Counted from the first letter of the stretch, positions 19,747 to 32,437 are shown. The stretch: DNA of 64,000 nucleotides from Aquilaria yunnanensis (GCA_039654915.1 CM077595.1:86159501-86223500), one strand, 5' to 3'. Notes: a model not told the origin generated them from the sequence alone. Numbers and translations are program-made.

Positions 19747-20372
19747 TCTTCTTTAATGTGCCCATTTATTCGTTGTTCATGCACAAGAAGACTGCTCTGC
19801 AACTCATCGATGCTCATCACATCCATATTATTGGACTCTTCGATGGAACAAACTACATAATCGAATTTTGAAGTCATGGATCGTAGTATCTTTTCAGTAA
19901 TAATAGTTTGACTTATCTGTTCACCGTTAGCCTTCATTTTGTTGGCTATAGCTAGGGTTTGAGCAAAATAGCTATCAACCCTTTCGCCCTCCTTCATACG
20001 AAGCATTTTAAAATCTCTTCGTAGTGCCTGTAGCTGAACCCGTTTCACTCTTGTTGATCCTTGGTACTTAAGCTTCATTGAGTTCCAAATAGCTCTTGCA
20101 GAACTTCTATTCAGAATTGTTTCCATGATGTCTCGATCAATTGCTTGAAAAAGGTAATTTTTTACCTTGAGATCTTTCAGCTTCTGTTCTTCGATCACCT
20201 TGCTTTGTTCATTCGTTGGCACTGCTCCTTCTTCCAGCTCTATGACTCCATCCTCTATGAGATCCCAGTATTGTTTGGAGCGAAGGAAATTCTCCATCAA
20301 CATTGCCCAATGGTCATAGTGACCATCAAATTTGGGAATTGCTGGTTGCACAAAGCTGCTGCTTTCGGCCAT
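19747..20372 (-). pseudogene. Copia gag, 5' part, interrupted by the nested insertion
   Basis: ATG at 20372 on the minus strand opens the copia Gag (starts MAESSSFVQPAIPKFDG; contains YDHWAMLMENFLRSK, AIWNSMKLKYQGS and FDYVVCSIEE), which is the UBN2/DUF4219-type capsid region of plant copia elements. The coding sequence is intact for ~208 codons to the nested LTR at 19741, where it is cut; the continuation with the CCHC knuckle is at 4665 and below. The last ~45 codons of the apparent ORF (down to 19611) are LTR sequence, not Gag. Confidence 0.9.
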
Positions 20373-20433
20373 TCTCTCGGAAGAAACTGCGGTTTCCTTC
20401 CCACTTTAACCCACACGATCAGGCCCCTAATAG

Positions 20434-20450
20434 TGTGGCTCTGATACTAA
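20434..20450 (-). other. Copia primer binding site
   Basis: On the minus strand TTAGTATCAGAGCCACA follows the 5' LTR. It is one base off the TGGTATCAGAGC-type site complementary to initiator tRNA-Met used by most plant copia elements. Confidence 0.85.
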
Positions 20451-20451
20451 T

Positions 20452-20667
20452 TGTTAGAAAGTAAAACGTAGCTTTGAGGATTCAAATACTTAGGAGAGAA
20501 TATATTATTTCAAGGCAAACAATTGGCTTTATAGCCTGTTACAGAGCAACGGCACTACGCTTATTTCGGCTAATACCGTGGTAGCTACGTAAACAAACAA
20601 CTTAAGCTTATCTATTCATCCTAGTAAATAGGACTTATTGTTAAGAAGATAAACTAGAATCCTAACA
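20452..20667 (-). repeat. Copia 5' LTR (right in window)
   Basis: 216 bp, TGTTAGAAAG...ATCCTAACA, matching 1085-1299 with about ten differences. It is followed by AAAAC, the target duplication. Confidence 0.93.
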
Positions 20668-20672
20668 AAAAC

Positions 20673-21419
20673 TGGTGTTTGCAGGGATTTGTCATAATCA
20701 GACAACAACATTTTAAGTCAAAATCTTACTGTAAACAAGGTAATCTTCACCATTTCCCCTTCTTATTGTTTGTCTTATCATGAACTCAGAATACTAACTC
20801 ATTAACTGAATTTTCACTATGAATCAAGTACTAATCCTTCACAGCAACCCAGATAAAAACACAAGTTCCAAGCACTTTCTAGGTTCTTATTTAGTTATTA
20901 CCATGTTTGATGATTTAGATTTCAAATGTGTGATGCTCTATTTTTATTAGTTAAATTTCTATGCGACCGACTATATGAAACATAAACTACCCATAAGACA
21001 TCTACACTACTAGACTAAATTGTTCTATTTAGTAAGTACTAATAAGTAAAAGTAGTGACTATGAAAATGCAATGTGGTTGATGTTTTTTTTTCAGAAAAA
21101 AAAACATTATCTACATCCAAACTTTCTATATGTTTACTGTCTTCCATGGAAATGCAAGAATTATTTTTTCCGAGCACCCACAGCCCATGTATTGGTTATG
21201 CTTTTCTTTGAAGCCTCTGTTTTTAATACAATTTTTTTAAATTCCCAGTTTTCGTCATTAGTTCTCAATCATTTTTTACAGGGAAAATGGATGCCTTTGT
21301 TGTCATTTCCATTCCATTCGAGAAAACATTGAACCACATATGAAACGAGCTTGACATAGCCGAACCTTTTTATACTAATGCAGTAGAGGGTATATAATGG
21401 TGGTTTAATGCGGCAATTG
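20673..21419. other. Intergenic; no gene seen
   Basis: Host DNA that resumes after the copia insertion. AT-rich, without a supported ORF. GGCAATTG at 21412-21419 is a target duplication of the next element. Confidence 0.5.
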
Positions 21420-22351
21420 TCAGGGCTAATCATTCGGTTAATTCGATTAAAACTGAATCAAAATTTTTTATTAATTCAGTTTTTTCTTTTTTATTATAGC
21501 AAACCGAATTGAATGATGGAACCGAAGTGAAACTGAACTGAATTGTTTTGGTTTGGTTCGGTTTAAGATTGAAATAACTGAAATATTACTTGAGTTCTAA
21601 TACAGTGACTAAAATGTAAAATGAAGGATAAGCGCACCTTTTTTAACCATTTAATGAGAAATAGAGGACTAAGTTCGGGTTTTAGCCACCTTGGTCTCTT
21701 TTGTTTTTTCTCCTCCTCAGCAGTCTCCGTTGCTTTGCAACCTTCTCCTCCTACTTGGCCAGTAGGGCACTGAATTGTTTGAGGCTTTCATAAGGCTTCT
21801 TGGCTGAAGTTCTCTGGTGAGGTTGGTCTCCTTCTTAAAAGAATCGATTGAGGGACCTTCTTCGCATCGGCTTCTTCCGGCTTGGATTTTTTAGCTTCTT
21901 TAGGCTGGGACTTGTTAGCCGCTTCAAAGATGCGTTTTTCCTCGGCAGTCTTCTCCAAAGCAGGAAAGGAAATTGATGGTGGAAACAAAATTGGATGACT
22001 CCCTCATGGAGTCCGTTCAATTTGGTAGTCGAAAGATAAGAGGGAATCAATTGTCTAGTGGATGATATTCAGATATCCCTTCTTAAGATGGACAAACATC
22101 AATAGAAGCCATTAACTTTCTAGTTCCCTTCCACTATACCCCACTCATTTTAAATCGATTAACTAACCCAATATAAGAGATAAAAATTCAGTTTACTCGG
22201 TTACCAAAATAACCGACTGTCTTAACCGAAACTGAAATAGAAACCGAAATTCACATTTCCCTATTCAGTTTCAACCGAAAAACTGAAATTGAATTTATGA
22301 ATTAATTCAATTTTTCAATTTTTTCGGTTTTAACCGAATTGTGTCAATTTT
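21420..22351. mobile_element. hAT-like non-autonomous element with a captured coding fragment
   Basis: GGCAATTG flanks both sides (21412-21419 and 22352-22359), an 8-bp duplication typical of hAT. ATTCGGTTAA occurs in inverted orientation 12 bases from each end, and both subterminal regions are rich in CGGTT/AACCG. The 932-bp interior has no transposase. Around 21700-21990 the base composition shifts, and the minus strand reads as a Lys/Glu-rich coding-like stretch (KTAEEKRIFEAANKSQ) with no ATG, suggesting a captured exon fragment of unknown origin. Confidence 0.65.
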
Positions 22352-24095
22352 GGCAATTGAGCTTGGTATGTTGCCGTGTAGCGAAAAAATTTTGTTTGTG
22401 TGTTTTGGTGGCCAACTCATTACTTCATTAAACAGGTTTTTATACTTATTTTGATTTTGCATACTAGCATTACAAATGTTCTAAGATGCAAGATTGGTTT
22501 TGCAGATAGTTAACATAGTCAGATAATAGCATTTGGCATCTATTCCTCAGTCTTAACAAGTTAAGGTTGCCGATTCTAATAGTTGAACAATTTCCTCTTA
22601 TGAAACGAGAAGGATTAGCCATTACAGTACTTTTTATTTAACTAGGAGGTTTGACTCAATCTCAATAACCAAGAACACAAGCAGCACTCTAATCAACTAT
22701 AGGTTCCATTTAACTATCACTTTCTTTGCTGATTTACATTTCAAATATATGAGGGTCTTAAGTTAGACCTAAGACTATTGTATTACAATCAAACTTGCTT
22801 AATCGATGTCCATGTTGACAAAATGAATGAGCTAGAGACAGAGGTAACTGCTTTAAAAGCTAGGTTGGCACTATACGAAAGGGATAAAACTTCTGTGGAC
22901 TTTGATCCAGAAGAGGCTGATCTTAATGATTACACCATTTTTAATTGGAAAAATGCGCAAATAAATTATTGATCTTTTCACCTTAGCATATATTACTCAC
23001 TATAATTTTTTTACAGTTAAATCACTCATTTATATTTGCAATTGAGTGAAATCTAACACTATTGTTTTTAACTATAGGCAAATTTGTCACTCATAAGAAT
23101 AACAAAGGGAATATTCCTTTTTTTTTATAATATTCTATTAAGTCCATGAATAAAAAAGCCACATCATCCTAGAAAAATTACAACATGTATTCCTGAACTA
23201 TATTTATGATGCGCATAGGTTCTTAAACTAAAAATAGTAACATTTTTGTCCAAATCCTTCGATTTCTCAACCTCAATACTCAACTTCATCCTCAATTTAA
23301 TCACCCAGTTCGGATTGTTTACCCTGTTTGGCTAATTCGGCGAAGGGGATGAAGTGCCTCCCTCCTGCCTAGTGCCCACTTCTTCTTGCTCTCGGTCTTG
23401 CCTCTTCTTTCCCTCTGTCGATTCTTTTTCGATCCGTCGCCTTCATCGCCGGTCGATTAAAATGCCAAGGAGGTAAATCGAGTACTGGCACTTGGGCAAA
23501 TGACACTTGTGCAAAAAAGAGAACAAGTGCATGACGGAAAATCAAAGCTAGCCAGGACCCATTTAGATCCAAATCGTTGGAGTTTCATGGCTTCTTCATC
23601 TTAATTTTTTGAATTGATTGTCGTGGCTTTTTTAGACTGATTTTTGTGGATTTTTTTGAATCAATTCAGATAGAGAGTTATGGTTCATGGGCTGATTCAG
23701 GCGCCGGCAAGAAGAAAAAAGGGCGGGGGAAAGGCTGTTGAGCGGAGAGAAGGAAGAAGATGGTGTTAAAAACAAGAAATAAAGTTATGGGGGATTTGTA
23801 GATTTGAACAAAAGTTTAGATGTTAAATTAGGTGTTTTCTCTCTAATTTTTTTATAAAATGATCTCTACACAATCTTACCACATATACAGCCACATCATT
23901 CACCACATCATCAAAATTTGCCATATTATCATACAGCTGGACAAACGTAACTACAATGGTTAATATTCGCTGATAATGTAACATTAGTAGGTGATTTAAT
24001 TGTAAAAAAATTATAGTGGGTGAACCACACCAAAGCAAAAAAATCATTGGTTTATTTGTCCATTTTTCCCTTTTTAATTTCTTAGCTATTTACTA
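22352..24095. other. Intergenic; no intact gene
   Basis: No supported gene. 22820-22972 (plus) reads MNELETEVTALKARLALYER then an acidic tail, ending at TGA, a coiled-coil-like relic of unknown origin at best. 23700-23760 is locally purine- and GC-rich. The rest is AT-rich. Confidence 0.4.
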
Positions 24096-27000
24096 GGCAA
24101 AAGGGACAATTTTGCCACTAAAGTGTAGAGCTCAAAGTAATTTTACTACTAAAGTTCTATTCCAAAAAAATTTTCCACTAATGTTTTCAAAATGGGCATA
24201 TTCGCTATCAATATTTTGGAATATGAGGATATTTACCACTATGGCATTAGCAGTGGAAATATTCTACTATTGCAAAGAATATTCCATCATAGTAAAGCTA
24301 AGTTAGATAATTAGCTGTCACGTCAACCAATATGTGGCATATTTGCCATTAATATTTTTGAAACATGCATATTTGTCATCAAGTTTTGACACTGATGACG
24401 ATGGCGACATTCAGGAGGAGCGAATGAAGTGGGGGGGGGGGTTATCCAATGACAGTAGATCATGCATGAGACATGATAAGAAACAATTATCCGGCAATCA
24501 TGGTGGGCAAGTAACAATTGCCCAGTAATTAATGCCACTGGATTTGAGCAAATCAATGTGTTTTGGTTGCTGCGGTTAAAGCTGAGAGTGTGGCGGTTAT
24601 GTGAGCAAGTCATCAGTGCATTTCTTTGGCCTTCCATTTCCAATAGGTTGAGGAAGATAAGTTGGAGACTATGGCTTTGGTATTAAAGATTAAAGATTAA
24701 GGTGAAAACAGGGCAGAAATATAACTTAAGTGACCATACAATAAATTTTCCTTTTTACCATTTCCACTTATTGCTTCACATGTACTTCCCATTAGAGATA
24801 GGCGTTAGGTTGACCCGACCCGGGATTGACCAGCCCTGGGCCTGGGTCGAGCAGGATCGGTCCCGGGTTAGGTTCGAGAGGAGCAGGCTGGTTTAGAGGT
24901 TTATTTATTTAAAAAATTAGAAACATAATTAATTGTATATATAATAAATATTTTTAAGAAAAAACACCACATCCAGTGTAAGTTTTATTAAGTAAAAAAG
25001 CCAAACAGCACTTATCAATAATCGGAACTGGCCTTACATTTTAAAATGGCAAAAACATTCTTAAAATGATGAAAAATAGAAACCTATGATTTGTGCTTAA
25101 CAGCATAATCAAATCAAATATAAACTATATGTATGATTGAAAAATAAAAAATTTCAAGTCTCGATATCGGGTATTACCTCGTCATCCGAACTCTTTTAGT
25201 CTTATTGCCGGAGTACTACGAGACCCCAATATCGGTTACACACACATACTTCTACCGCCTCAGGTATCAATCTTGATCATTTTTTCGATATCATCAATTT
25301 TTCTGCACTAAACACTACCTCAGATGATACGGTGGAGATTGGAACGGTAAGAACTCCTGTGCAATTATCAACAAGATCGAAAACTTTGATCTTTTTTATT
25401 TCCACCACTCCAATATGTCGATATTGATTGACTCAAACGATGTGCTGAGATAGTCATCGACCTCAGCTAATCCCGATGTTGTCGGTCAGGGTTGTTTGAG
25501 CATTTAGAGGGCAAAGTTGAATCTTGATGAGATTGATCTCCTTAGAGGCTCGGTTTGAAGAGCTTCGGATCTTACCTTATCCGAATGTCGCTCATAATAT
25601 AAGTTGTACAAAGAATGTAAGTACTCGGAAGCAGTAGCAGATATAGTCAAAACATTTATATGAGACGTTTCTAAATAAATATGAAAAATTCTTTCAAGCA
25701 ATATTGTTGTGCCCGTTAATTTGGCATATGAGTCAAGCAAATAAGTAACTAAAAATCTAGGTGGAATATTTTTGAAATACTAAAGCCACTTAGCCCGTAT
25801 GGCTTTGACAGTCAGTTTTAACAACTTATCATCTTTAAACTAATGTAAAACATATGTAATGTTTACTAAATAAAGCAAAACTTGATGAATGATTAGGTAG
25901 TAAACACCAGAGAAAAATTCAGTAGCCTTATAAAAAACTTAGGCAATTCACCGGTTTTAAAACATTTTTCCCAAATTTCAGCCGTAAGAAATTAACAACC
26001 CATTTTTAAGTTCATGAACTACGTCAACAAATTTGCATACGGGTATACATCTTACAACATCAAATATGTGGAGTTCCAACGGGTTGGGCAATCCAATTTA
26101 AACTGTTTCCAAGAATTTTTTTTTTTTAAAACAAAATCTTTTAAATTCACGAAATACAGCAGGTCTTGATTTCAAATACGTTAATGAGTTCCGAATAGAC
26201 AGAATTTCATTTTGAAGAACTTCTAAACCCTTTTGCACACAAAAGTTCAAAATATGGCACATGCATCTAACGTAAAAAAATGCACCGTTGAGAAGTGGTT
26301 TCAATGCTTAACTTAAAAGGCCAATGGCAACATCATTATTTAAAGCATTATTAAATGAAATGCATAAGACTTTATTAGCACAAAAATGATCATGTAAAGT
26401 TTTTAAGATGCAATTGAATATGTGATAACCAGTATGATCCGTTTCAATGACCCTAAATAACAAAATTCATTTTTGCATAATCCAATCATAATCAATTCAA
26501 TGAAAAGTAACACAATAAAATGATTGACCTATAGGTAATGTTCACTTATCATAAGTGATGCCACACAATGATCAAGAGCAAAAAAATAGGCTTACAAATC
26601 TGATTTTCCAACTTCAAATAATCTAAAGCTTTCTTTCTAGCGGTTTGCCTAAACACTTTTTAAATACAGAATTTAATTGTGATTTTATTCAAGATTTTAG
26701 GTGTACATCTTGTAAAAAAGGTTTTTCAGTAAACATTGTCCAATTTATTATGTCTTTTCTACAATATTGTTGGTTAAAAAGAAATATATCTGGCCAGCCA
26801 GCGCCGGTTGTAGATCCAAGTTGTGTTTGTCCTCCAAAACTAGTCCCGGCACTAAGGAGGACATTAGGATGTTGATTTTCAAAATGTCGCTTCAGCGTTC
26901 TAGTGTCGAAAATCTTTTTATGCACCAATTTTTTTCCCGCAATGTTTGCATTTCCTGTACCTCTACTTGCCTTCGTGTATGAGCTCATAATGCTTTCAAA

Positions 27001-28097
27001 CCCAATAAGTTAATTTCGAGGATTTACCTTGTCCTTAGGTTTCCTCCACAGCGGGTCCATGACTTGTTGGCATCGGTTGTGTTGGCGGATCCTTGGCTGA
27101 CATCGCATCCAACTCTTCAACTTCATCATCCGATAATTGATCATCGAGTCCCAAATTGTAATTTGTCGTATCGATTTCGGCATCATCGTCGTGCAACTTT
27201 TTAATTGAGATGCCTTTATTGGCGGTTTGAGAACGGAGACAAAACAACCCTTAAAGGTTGGTGGTGCAGGAAGATGAAGTCTTCGTCAACTTGCCCTTTC
27301 CTCTTAAAGCCATGAGTCACGAACTAATAGTAGTGATTAATGCAAAATTAAAAGGAGATTATGAAGATATTAGGCGAAGATTAATAAAAAATTTGGAAGA
27401 GATTAAGAAAAAAGTTCAAATGCTTGAGAGAATGTAGTAGAGGAAGAAGAGAGATTAAGTGATAATATGAGGATAGAATGAAAATAGCATTGGTATTTAT
27501 AGGGGAAGGCTAAAAATTATTTGGACCAAAAAGTCCTTAAAATTTGGTTGTTAAGAGGAGAGCAAATGGATTTTTTGGGGCTAAAATAGAGTAGAAAACT
27601 GTTGGATGGGCTACTTTGTAATTAACTCATTTTTTAAAAATTTTTTTATAAGTGTTCGTTGCAAGGAGCTGTTAGGGCGCTCCAGGCCCGGACTAGACCG
27701 GACTGGCCAGTCTTGAGCCAGGTCAGTTAGTAAGGGTAGGGCGCGGCATGTCGAGTTTGGTATTGGGTCAGGGCGGTCCGTGTTGTGCAATCCTCTTCCT
27801 TCATGCCCATATTCAGCCCATATTCATGCGAGTTTTTACCGGGCCATGCCAAGGTGGATTTGACTTGTGAGCCAGTCCCGATTTGGGTTGGGTTGAACCG
27901 GCCCATGTCCCACATCAACTTCATGTCGATAAAATACTACCACATCATTGTTCTGTTAGTATGTATTGACATGTCACTAACAACAGTGACAAATATATTT
28001 ATTTTAAAAATATTAATGACAAATTTTTTCAAAGTATAACTTTAATAACAAAACTACTCTGAGCCCATATTTTAATAGTAAGATTGTCCCTTTTGCC
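24096..28097. mobile_element. Terminal-inverted-repeat element split by a hAT element
   Basis: GGCAAAAGGGACAAT at 24096 is repeated exactly inverted, ending at 28097, and related sequence continues inward for about 100 bases with mismatches (CTAAAGT, AATATTTTT, CATATTTG blocks). No clear target duplication is visible. The hAT element at 24793 onward lies inside. Similar terminal sequence occurs at 46848-47270, so this is probably a family of MITE-like elements. Confidence 0.5.
24793..27800 (-). mobile_element. Degenerate hAT transposon
   Basis: It starts TAGAGATAGGCG with a GC-rich subterminal region of CCCGACCCGGG-type repeats; a similar GC-rich region lies at 27670-27780. The right end is approximate. 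On the minus strand there are transposase relics. A BED-finger-like segment at about 26990-26690 contains LKRHFENQHPN. A core fragment at about 26260-26130 reads CHILNFCVQKGLEVLQNEIL. The C-terminus is near 25200-25157 (SSDDEV). Many stops and frameshifts are present. The element at 41387 has the same organisation. Confidence 0.7.
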
Positions 28098-28098
28098 C

Positions 28099-28106
28099 TA
28101 TATAAG
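28099..28106 (+). promoter_or_regulatory. Candidate TATA box
   Basis: CTATATAAG lies directly next to the inverted-repeat end at 28097 and about 310 bases before the ATG at 28411. It is the best core-promoter candidate for that gene. Confidence 0.4.
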
Positions 28107-28410
28107 CTGTTATTTCCGTCCGTTAGACTGTCACAGATTATGAAACTAGTTTAATCAAAAGAAAGTGAGAGATTGAGAACAAGCACAGTTCACGAACCTT
28201 CTGGAATAACATCAAAATACTTCATTCATCCACAAATACAATACAACACAAGAGACGCTGTAAAATCGTTTGCCGGGGATTGTTCTTGATCCAAGTCTCC
28301 ATCTCTCTCCCAGTAAAACAGCGACCATACAAGGAAAAGCTCCCCAGAACAAAGCCATTTTTGACGTAACTTTGGGACAGCGGCGACGAGAATCTACAAT
28401 TTACAGGAAC

Positions 28411-28947
28411 ATGGACAACAACACGACGATGGCAGAATCTCAGCCAGCGACCACTACGGTCCCAGAATTAGTGGCCGCTCTGGAACAAGCTACTCTCTTG
28501 GCCAAAAAGGTTCCGGCCACCTCTGACCCCAACCACCTCCTCCAAATCCAGGCCGCCCTTCATCAGGCTCACTACCGCCTCTCGTCCTTCCTCTCCAATA
28601 CCCAGTTCCCGATTCCTCCTACGGCGCCCACCGTATCCGAGAACTCGCTCTCCTCCGCCACCGCCACGGCGGACGATGTTGATGATGAGCCGATGCAGTT
28701 GGGTGATGAGGATGAAGCGGAGGCAGGGCAAAAGTCCAAGGCGTCGATTGACAAGGTGGAAGAGAGGATGAGGTTGTGTTTCATCAAGAATAAGAGGGCT
28801 AAAAGGGCGCTTTCGCCGTCGCCTGGAGCGGCGCTGGAGGAGTGGAGGGCCGGCGGCAATGGGTTTATGGCGGCGGATGGCGAAACTAATGATTTTCATA
28901 GCGAGAAGCTGAGGGCTATTGATCTTATTTACCAGTTCCACGGCTGA
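28411..28947 (+). CDS. Small acidic protein of unknown function (178 aa), intronless
   Basis: The start is the ATG at 28411; the open frame extends further upstream without an ATG. A second in-frame ATG follows five codons later. The N-terminal half is helix-prone with a VPELVAALEQATLLAKKVP segment. The middle is Ser/Ala-rich with an acidic run (DDVDDEPMQLGDEDEAEA). A conserved-looking C-terminal part has ERMRLCFIKNKRAKR and ends LRAIDLIYQFHG. The coding region is clearly GC-richer than its flanks and has no TE features. The layout looks like a plant-conserved small nuclear-type protein, but I do not recognise a named family. CAATAAATAAG near 29240 is a possible polyadenylation signal. Confidence 0.75.
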   Translation: MDNNTTMAESQPATTTVPELVAALEQATLLAKKVPATSDPNHLLQIQAALHQAHYRLSSFLSNTQFPIPPTAPTVSENSLSSATATADDVDDEPMQLGDEDEAEAGQKSKASIDKVEERMRLCFIKNKRAKRALSPSPGAALEEWRAGGNGFMAADGETNDFHSEKLRAIDLIYQFHG

Positions 28948-29394
28948 ATGATGGAACCGCCAACAGAAGCTGGAGGCAGCTCTCTGGCGCAATACAAAGG
29001 CCGCACTGCAAATTGCGAAATCGATTCGATTTCTTTCAGCTGTCAGATCAATTACCTCGTGATCGGAAGCTTTCCGTGAAGTAGTTTATTTTTCTCATTG
29101 GCTGTGAGCTGCCAAAACTGATTTTCTTCTGAATCATTTATGCAGTAAATGTACAAGTCCTAATGTACAAAATCATAAGGGTTAAATGAAAAAAAAAAAA
29201 AAAACATGCCGCAATAGTTGAATCATTTGATCAATATATACAATAAATAAGCAATTTGATCAATATACTTCACTAGTTGCGGAGGCATACTAACACACAG
29301 GAGGAGGCTTGCATTCTGAGGCAGAGATCTTATTGGTGGTCAGCCAGAAATCCATGGCTGCATGACTGTTAAGATTACGAGCAGAACAACTGGA

Positions 29395-31976
29395 TCACAA
29401 CTGCTGGAACTTCACTATTAGATTATGCAGCGTCACAAAATCCTTCAGAGTAAGCTCCTCCGGCCTCGCCTGCATAAAAAATGGTGGAAAGAATCATTCT
29501 AGATGACGGAGAACTAACCGGTAAGAACTGACCAATGAACCAGTTCAGAACAAGAGACGTAAATGTGAACAACAATGTTAAGAAACTTACTGTGGAAGAA
29601 AGGCCAGCTTCCACAAGAGCTCTCTCAATATCATTGGATGAGCAGATGTGTTGCAGTGATTTGCGCAACATCTTACGCTTGCCATTGAATGCACTATTCA
29701 CCTGTATTTACAAACATGAGAAGCATAACAGAAATTGGACCTCCCATCAACTTTATCAGACGCTTACATGGGGGTCAACAGAGAGCCCAAGTATTAACTT
29801 ATAACATTGCAAGATAATGACTACAACTGGAATGGATAAAGGCAATGCTGGAAGTCCAGCTCAACTCAGTTTTATCGTAGTCCGCCACGAGTTCTAAATA
29901 TATTGAGTTGCTAGATACCGATAAAAAGGAGCTCTCACCATTGAGAAAAAGCTTTTCCTAGAACCAACCAGAGGATAATCTACCGCTTGCTTTAGTTTAA
30001 ATGTCACCACAGCAGCATCAACCTGCATAGAGGGGAAAATGTGTTCAAGGAGAAGTCGTAACAACTTGTGGATCAAGCAGACACATGTCACTATGAGCGG
30101 GGTATTTTGGGCTTTAGCCGGTCAAAACTAAGACTAGACATAGGTGCAGGTCAGACATGGCAGATGCATATTCTTTACAGGCTACAGTACACAACAAATT
30201 CTCTCATTAGAAGAAGGGAAAATTTATGCTGATTAAACATAGTTCCCACCACTTACATTTGGACGTGGGAAAAAATTTGTCCTTGGGACTTTAAATTTGT
30301 ACTCGGGTTCTGAAAAGATAAAAGGCAAGTTAGGGAATTGCTTAATGTAACAGAAAATGATGCACCAGTTGAAAAAACATAACCACAAGAACTCTGGCTT
30401 TTTCTATATTTCTATGCCAGTTCCTCTTTTTACTAGTAACCCAGCAAACCTATAACCATGAAACCGTGGCCTGTGATATTTACACAGCATAACTAGCAGC
30501 CGGTTGAAACCTCATATATATAGAGCACTAGCAAAATCCAAGTAACAGCGTTGGTTGACCATAAATACCTGAATAGAAATTGATAAATACATTGATGGGT
30601 CGATACTCGGATGTCCCTGTAGATGATTCCACTAAACGAGCAGCTGTCTCCTCCTGAGAATGATATCATACAAGCATCTGTAAAGCTTTGTTTATATTGA
30701 TTCGAATTACTCAGTAATAGTAATTGTGTTTTTGTTCAGAAAGAACGATTTTTAAGATAAAGATCAGGAATTCCTGCATTGGTTCGATAGAGGGGAACAA
30801 AAGAAAGAAAATAACGAGTTGAACTTCTGATTATTTTAACATAAAAGAGAAAAAAAACCAGGTGAATTACCAACCTGAAGTAAGAGCACAACTTCAGAGA
30901 AAATGTCACTCATTGGAAGAAGTTGTTTGACTACATCTTTACTTATGTTGAAGGGGATATTTGATACTACCTGCAAACAGTAGATGAAGAAAAGTTAGGC
31001 AGAAGGAGGAGAAAAAAGCTCCCAAACTTAGCTTCATTTTGAGTCTGAGTTTTGTACAATAGCTAATGTGATACCAGTTCACTTCAGAGTTCAACATTTT
31101 TATTCACTCAGCTTCATATTGTGATGCAAACGGCTAACAGAAAATGCATGATCAAATCATCTGCTTCAGGGGAGGAGGCAGTGAAGGAAGTAGAGCTCAC
31201 TTTTGCAAGTTTTGAACTTCCATCTAACAAAGGGAGCACATGAGAGCGGATATGACATTTGACAAAATCTTCTTGTAAAACCTGCAATTGAACATAATTC
31301 ACAACCCAACTCAGACTGAAAGAAGGAAACTAAAAATAAAACTTTACCTTGAGCCTATCCGTACTTGAAAGTCTCTCCTTCACAAGAGCAGCCATGTGAG
31401 GATCCTGCAGCAGACTAAAAAGTCCATCAGGAACTTCGTAAATTATCACATCCATTTTTCACGGGCGAGTATGTGGATCGGTGAGAGACCTTTTCGATAG
31501 CAAGCACGGTGGCCCCCGAGTTTATAAGGACATTCGTTAAGGATCCAGTCCCGGGACCGATTTCTAAGACGAAATCACCTTCTTTAACGCCGGCAGCCCG
31601 GGCGAGTTCCTCATTAATCTCAGAATTCAACATGTAATGCTGCACGCACAAAATGTTCGACGAAAGTCCCCAATGAACAAATGATGAGAGAAAACGAAAA
31701 TCTAAGAAATTCTCAAGCAAGCTGAAGTTAGACCTGGCCAAGAGATTTTCTGGGGAAACGGCCTCTCGAGTTGAGAATGGCAAGCGTGGCGTGGTAATCA
31801 TCTTGGCTCTTGGAAGCGCGAGCTCTTTGTAATGAGCTTGTTCTCGTTGGAGGTAAGCAGGCTCCGATTCTCTTTCTCGCCGGAAGTGCGTGTTCTTCTG
31901 GCTTGGTGTTGGACTGCCGCTGGAGGGCAGGTGCTGGGAATGGGATGGTGTGGAAAAGATGAGGCAGTGAGGCCAT
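29395..31976 (-). CDS. PFC1: Chloroplast 16S rRNA adenine dimethyltransferase (PFC1/KsgA type), 10 exons, 344 aa
   Basis: Exons on the minus strand: 31976-31734, 31639-31490, 31404-31348, 31281-31201, 30970-30875, 30653-30569, 30309-30257, 30022-29939, 29701-29591, 29469-29395. All junctions are GT-AG and phases join without a break. The enzyme dimethylates two adjacent adenines near the 3' end of small-subunit rRNA using SAM. The N-terminal ~75 residues are Ser/Arg-rich and act-poor, consistent with a plastid transit peptide. SAM motif I is VLEIGPGTGSLT, preceded by SLGQHYMLN; motif IV is NIPFN. The C-terminal domain includes FFPRPNVDAAVV and FNGKRKMLRKSL. Length is close to Arabidopsis PFC1 (343 aa as I recall). 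The frame is open further upstream but has no ATG, so MASLPHLF is chosen. The GEN1 neighbour matches the Arabidopsis neighbourhood. Confidence 0.93.
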
Positions 31977-32437
31977 CTCTATATTCTTGCGCGCCAAATC
32001 ACTGCCAGAGACCAGCTGCCCTGCTTTGGCCCGTGTAATTTAGCTCTTCAAGACTCGTCAAAGTACCAAACTTTTCCCGTGGTTAGAAAGTTCGTTGCCA
32101 AGTCACCTTAATTCAAAATAGTTTATTTTTATTTTTATATTTTTTATATAAAATTAATTATATTTAAAAATTAATATCATATGAATATAATAATTTATTT
32201 AAAAGTAAATTTTTATGATATTATTAAATATTTATGACTTTTTCATTTTAATGCCTAAAACAAAAAAAAAATAAAAATTTACTAAGCTTATAAAAATTAT
32301 ATTTTTAATGGATTATTATAATTACATAACATTCACTTTTAAATAAAATTAGTTCTAGGTAAAAGAAATATATAATAATAAAAATATGTTAAAATTGAAC
32401 TACCTCCACATCTCTACTTTTTGAATAGAATTTAGGG

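Larger units (their letters stand above)
1085..20667 (-). mobile_element. Ty1/copia LTR retrotransposon, degenerate, split by a nested 15-kb element
   Basis: Two related ~215-bp LTRs (1085-1299 and 20452-20667) bracket gag-pol sequence read on the minus strand, with a 5-bp target duplication AAAAC on both sides. Without the nested insertion at 4666-19741 the element is about 4.5 kb, a normal copia size. Order on the minus strand is gag (20372 down to 19747, continuing at 4665), CCHC knuckle, protease, integrase, reverse transcriptase and RNase H, which is the copia order. The LTRs differ at roughly ten positions and one terminal TG has become TA, so this insertion is clearly older than the nested one. 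Stops and a frameshift make it non-functional. Lineage within copia was not assigned. Confidence 0.93.

Noticed and set aside
28270..28410. 47-residue extension of the protein at 28411
   Set aside because: It opens with TTG and contains no ATG; it is likely 5' UTR.
28468..28992. Antisense ORFs opposite the 178-aa gene
   Set aside because: Arg/Pro-rich shadow frames of a GC-rich coding region.
31977..31997. Seven-residue longer start for PFC1
   Set aside because: The upstream codon is TTG; the first ATG is at 31976 and gives the family length.
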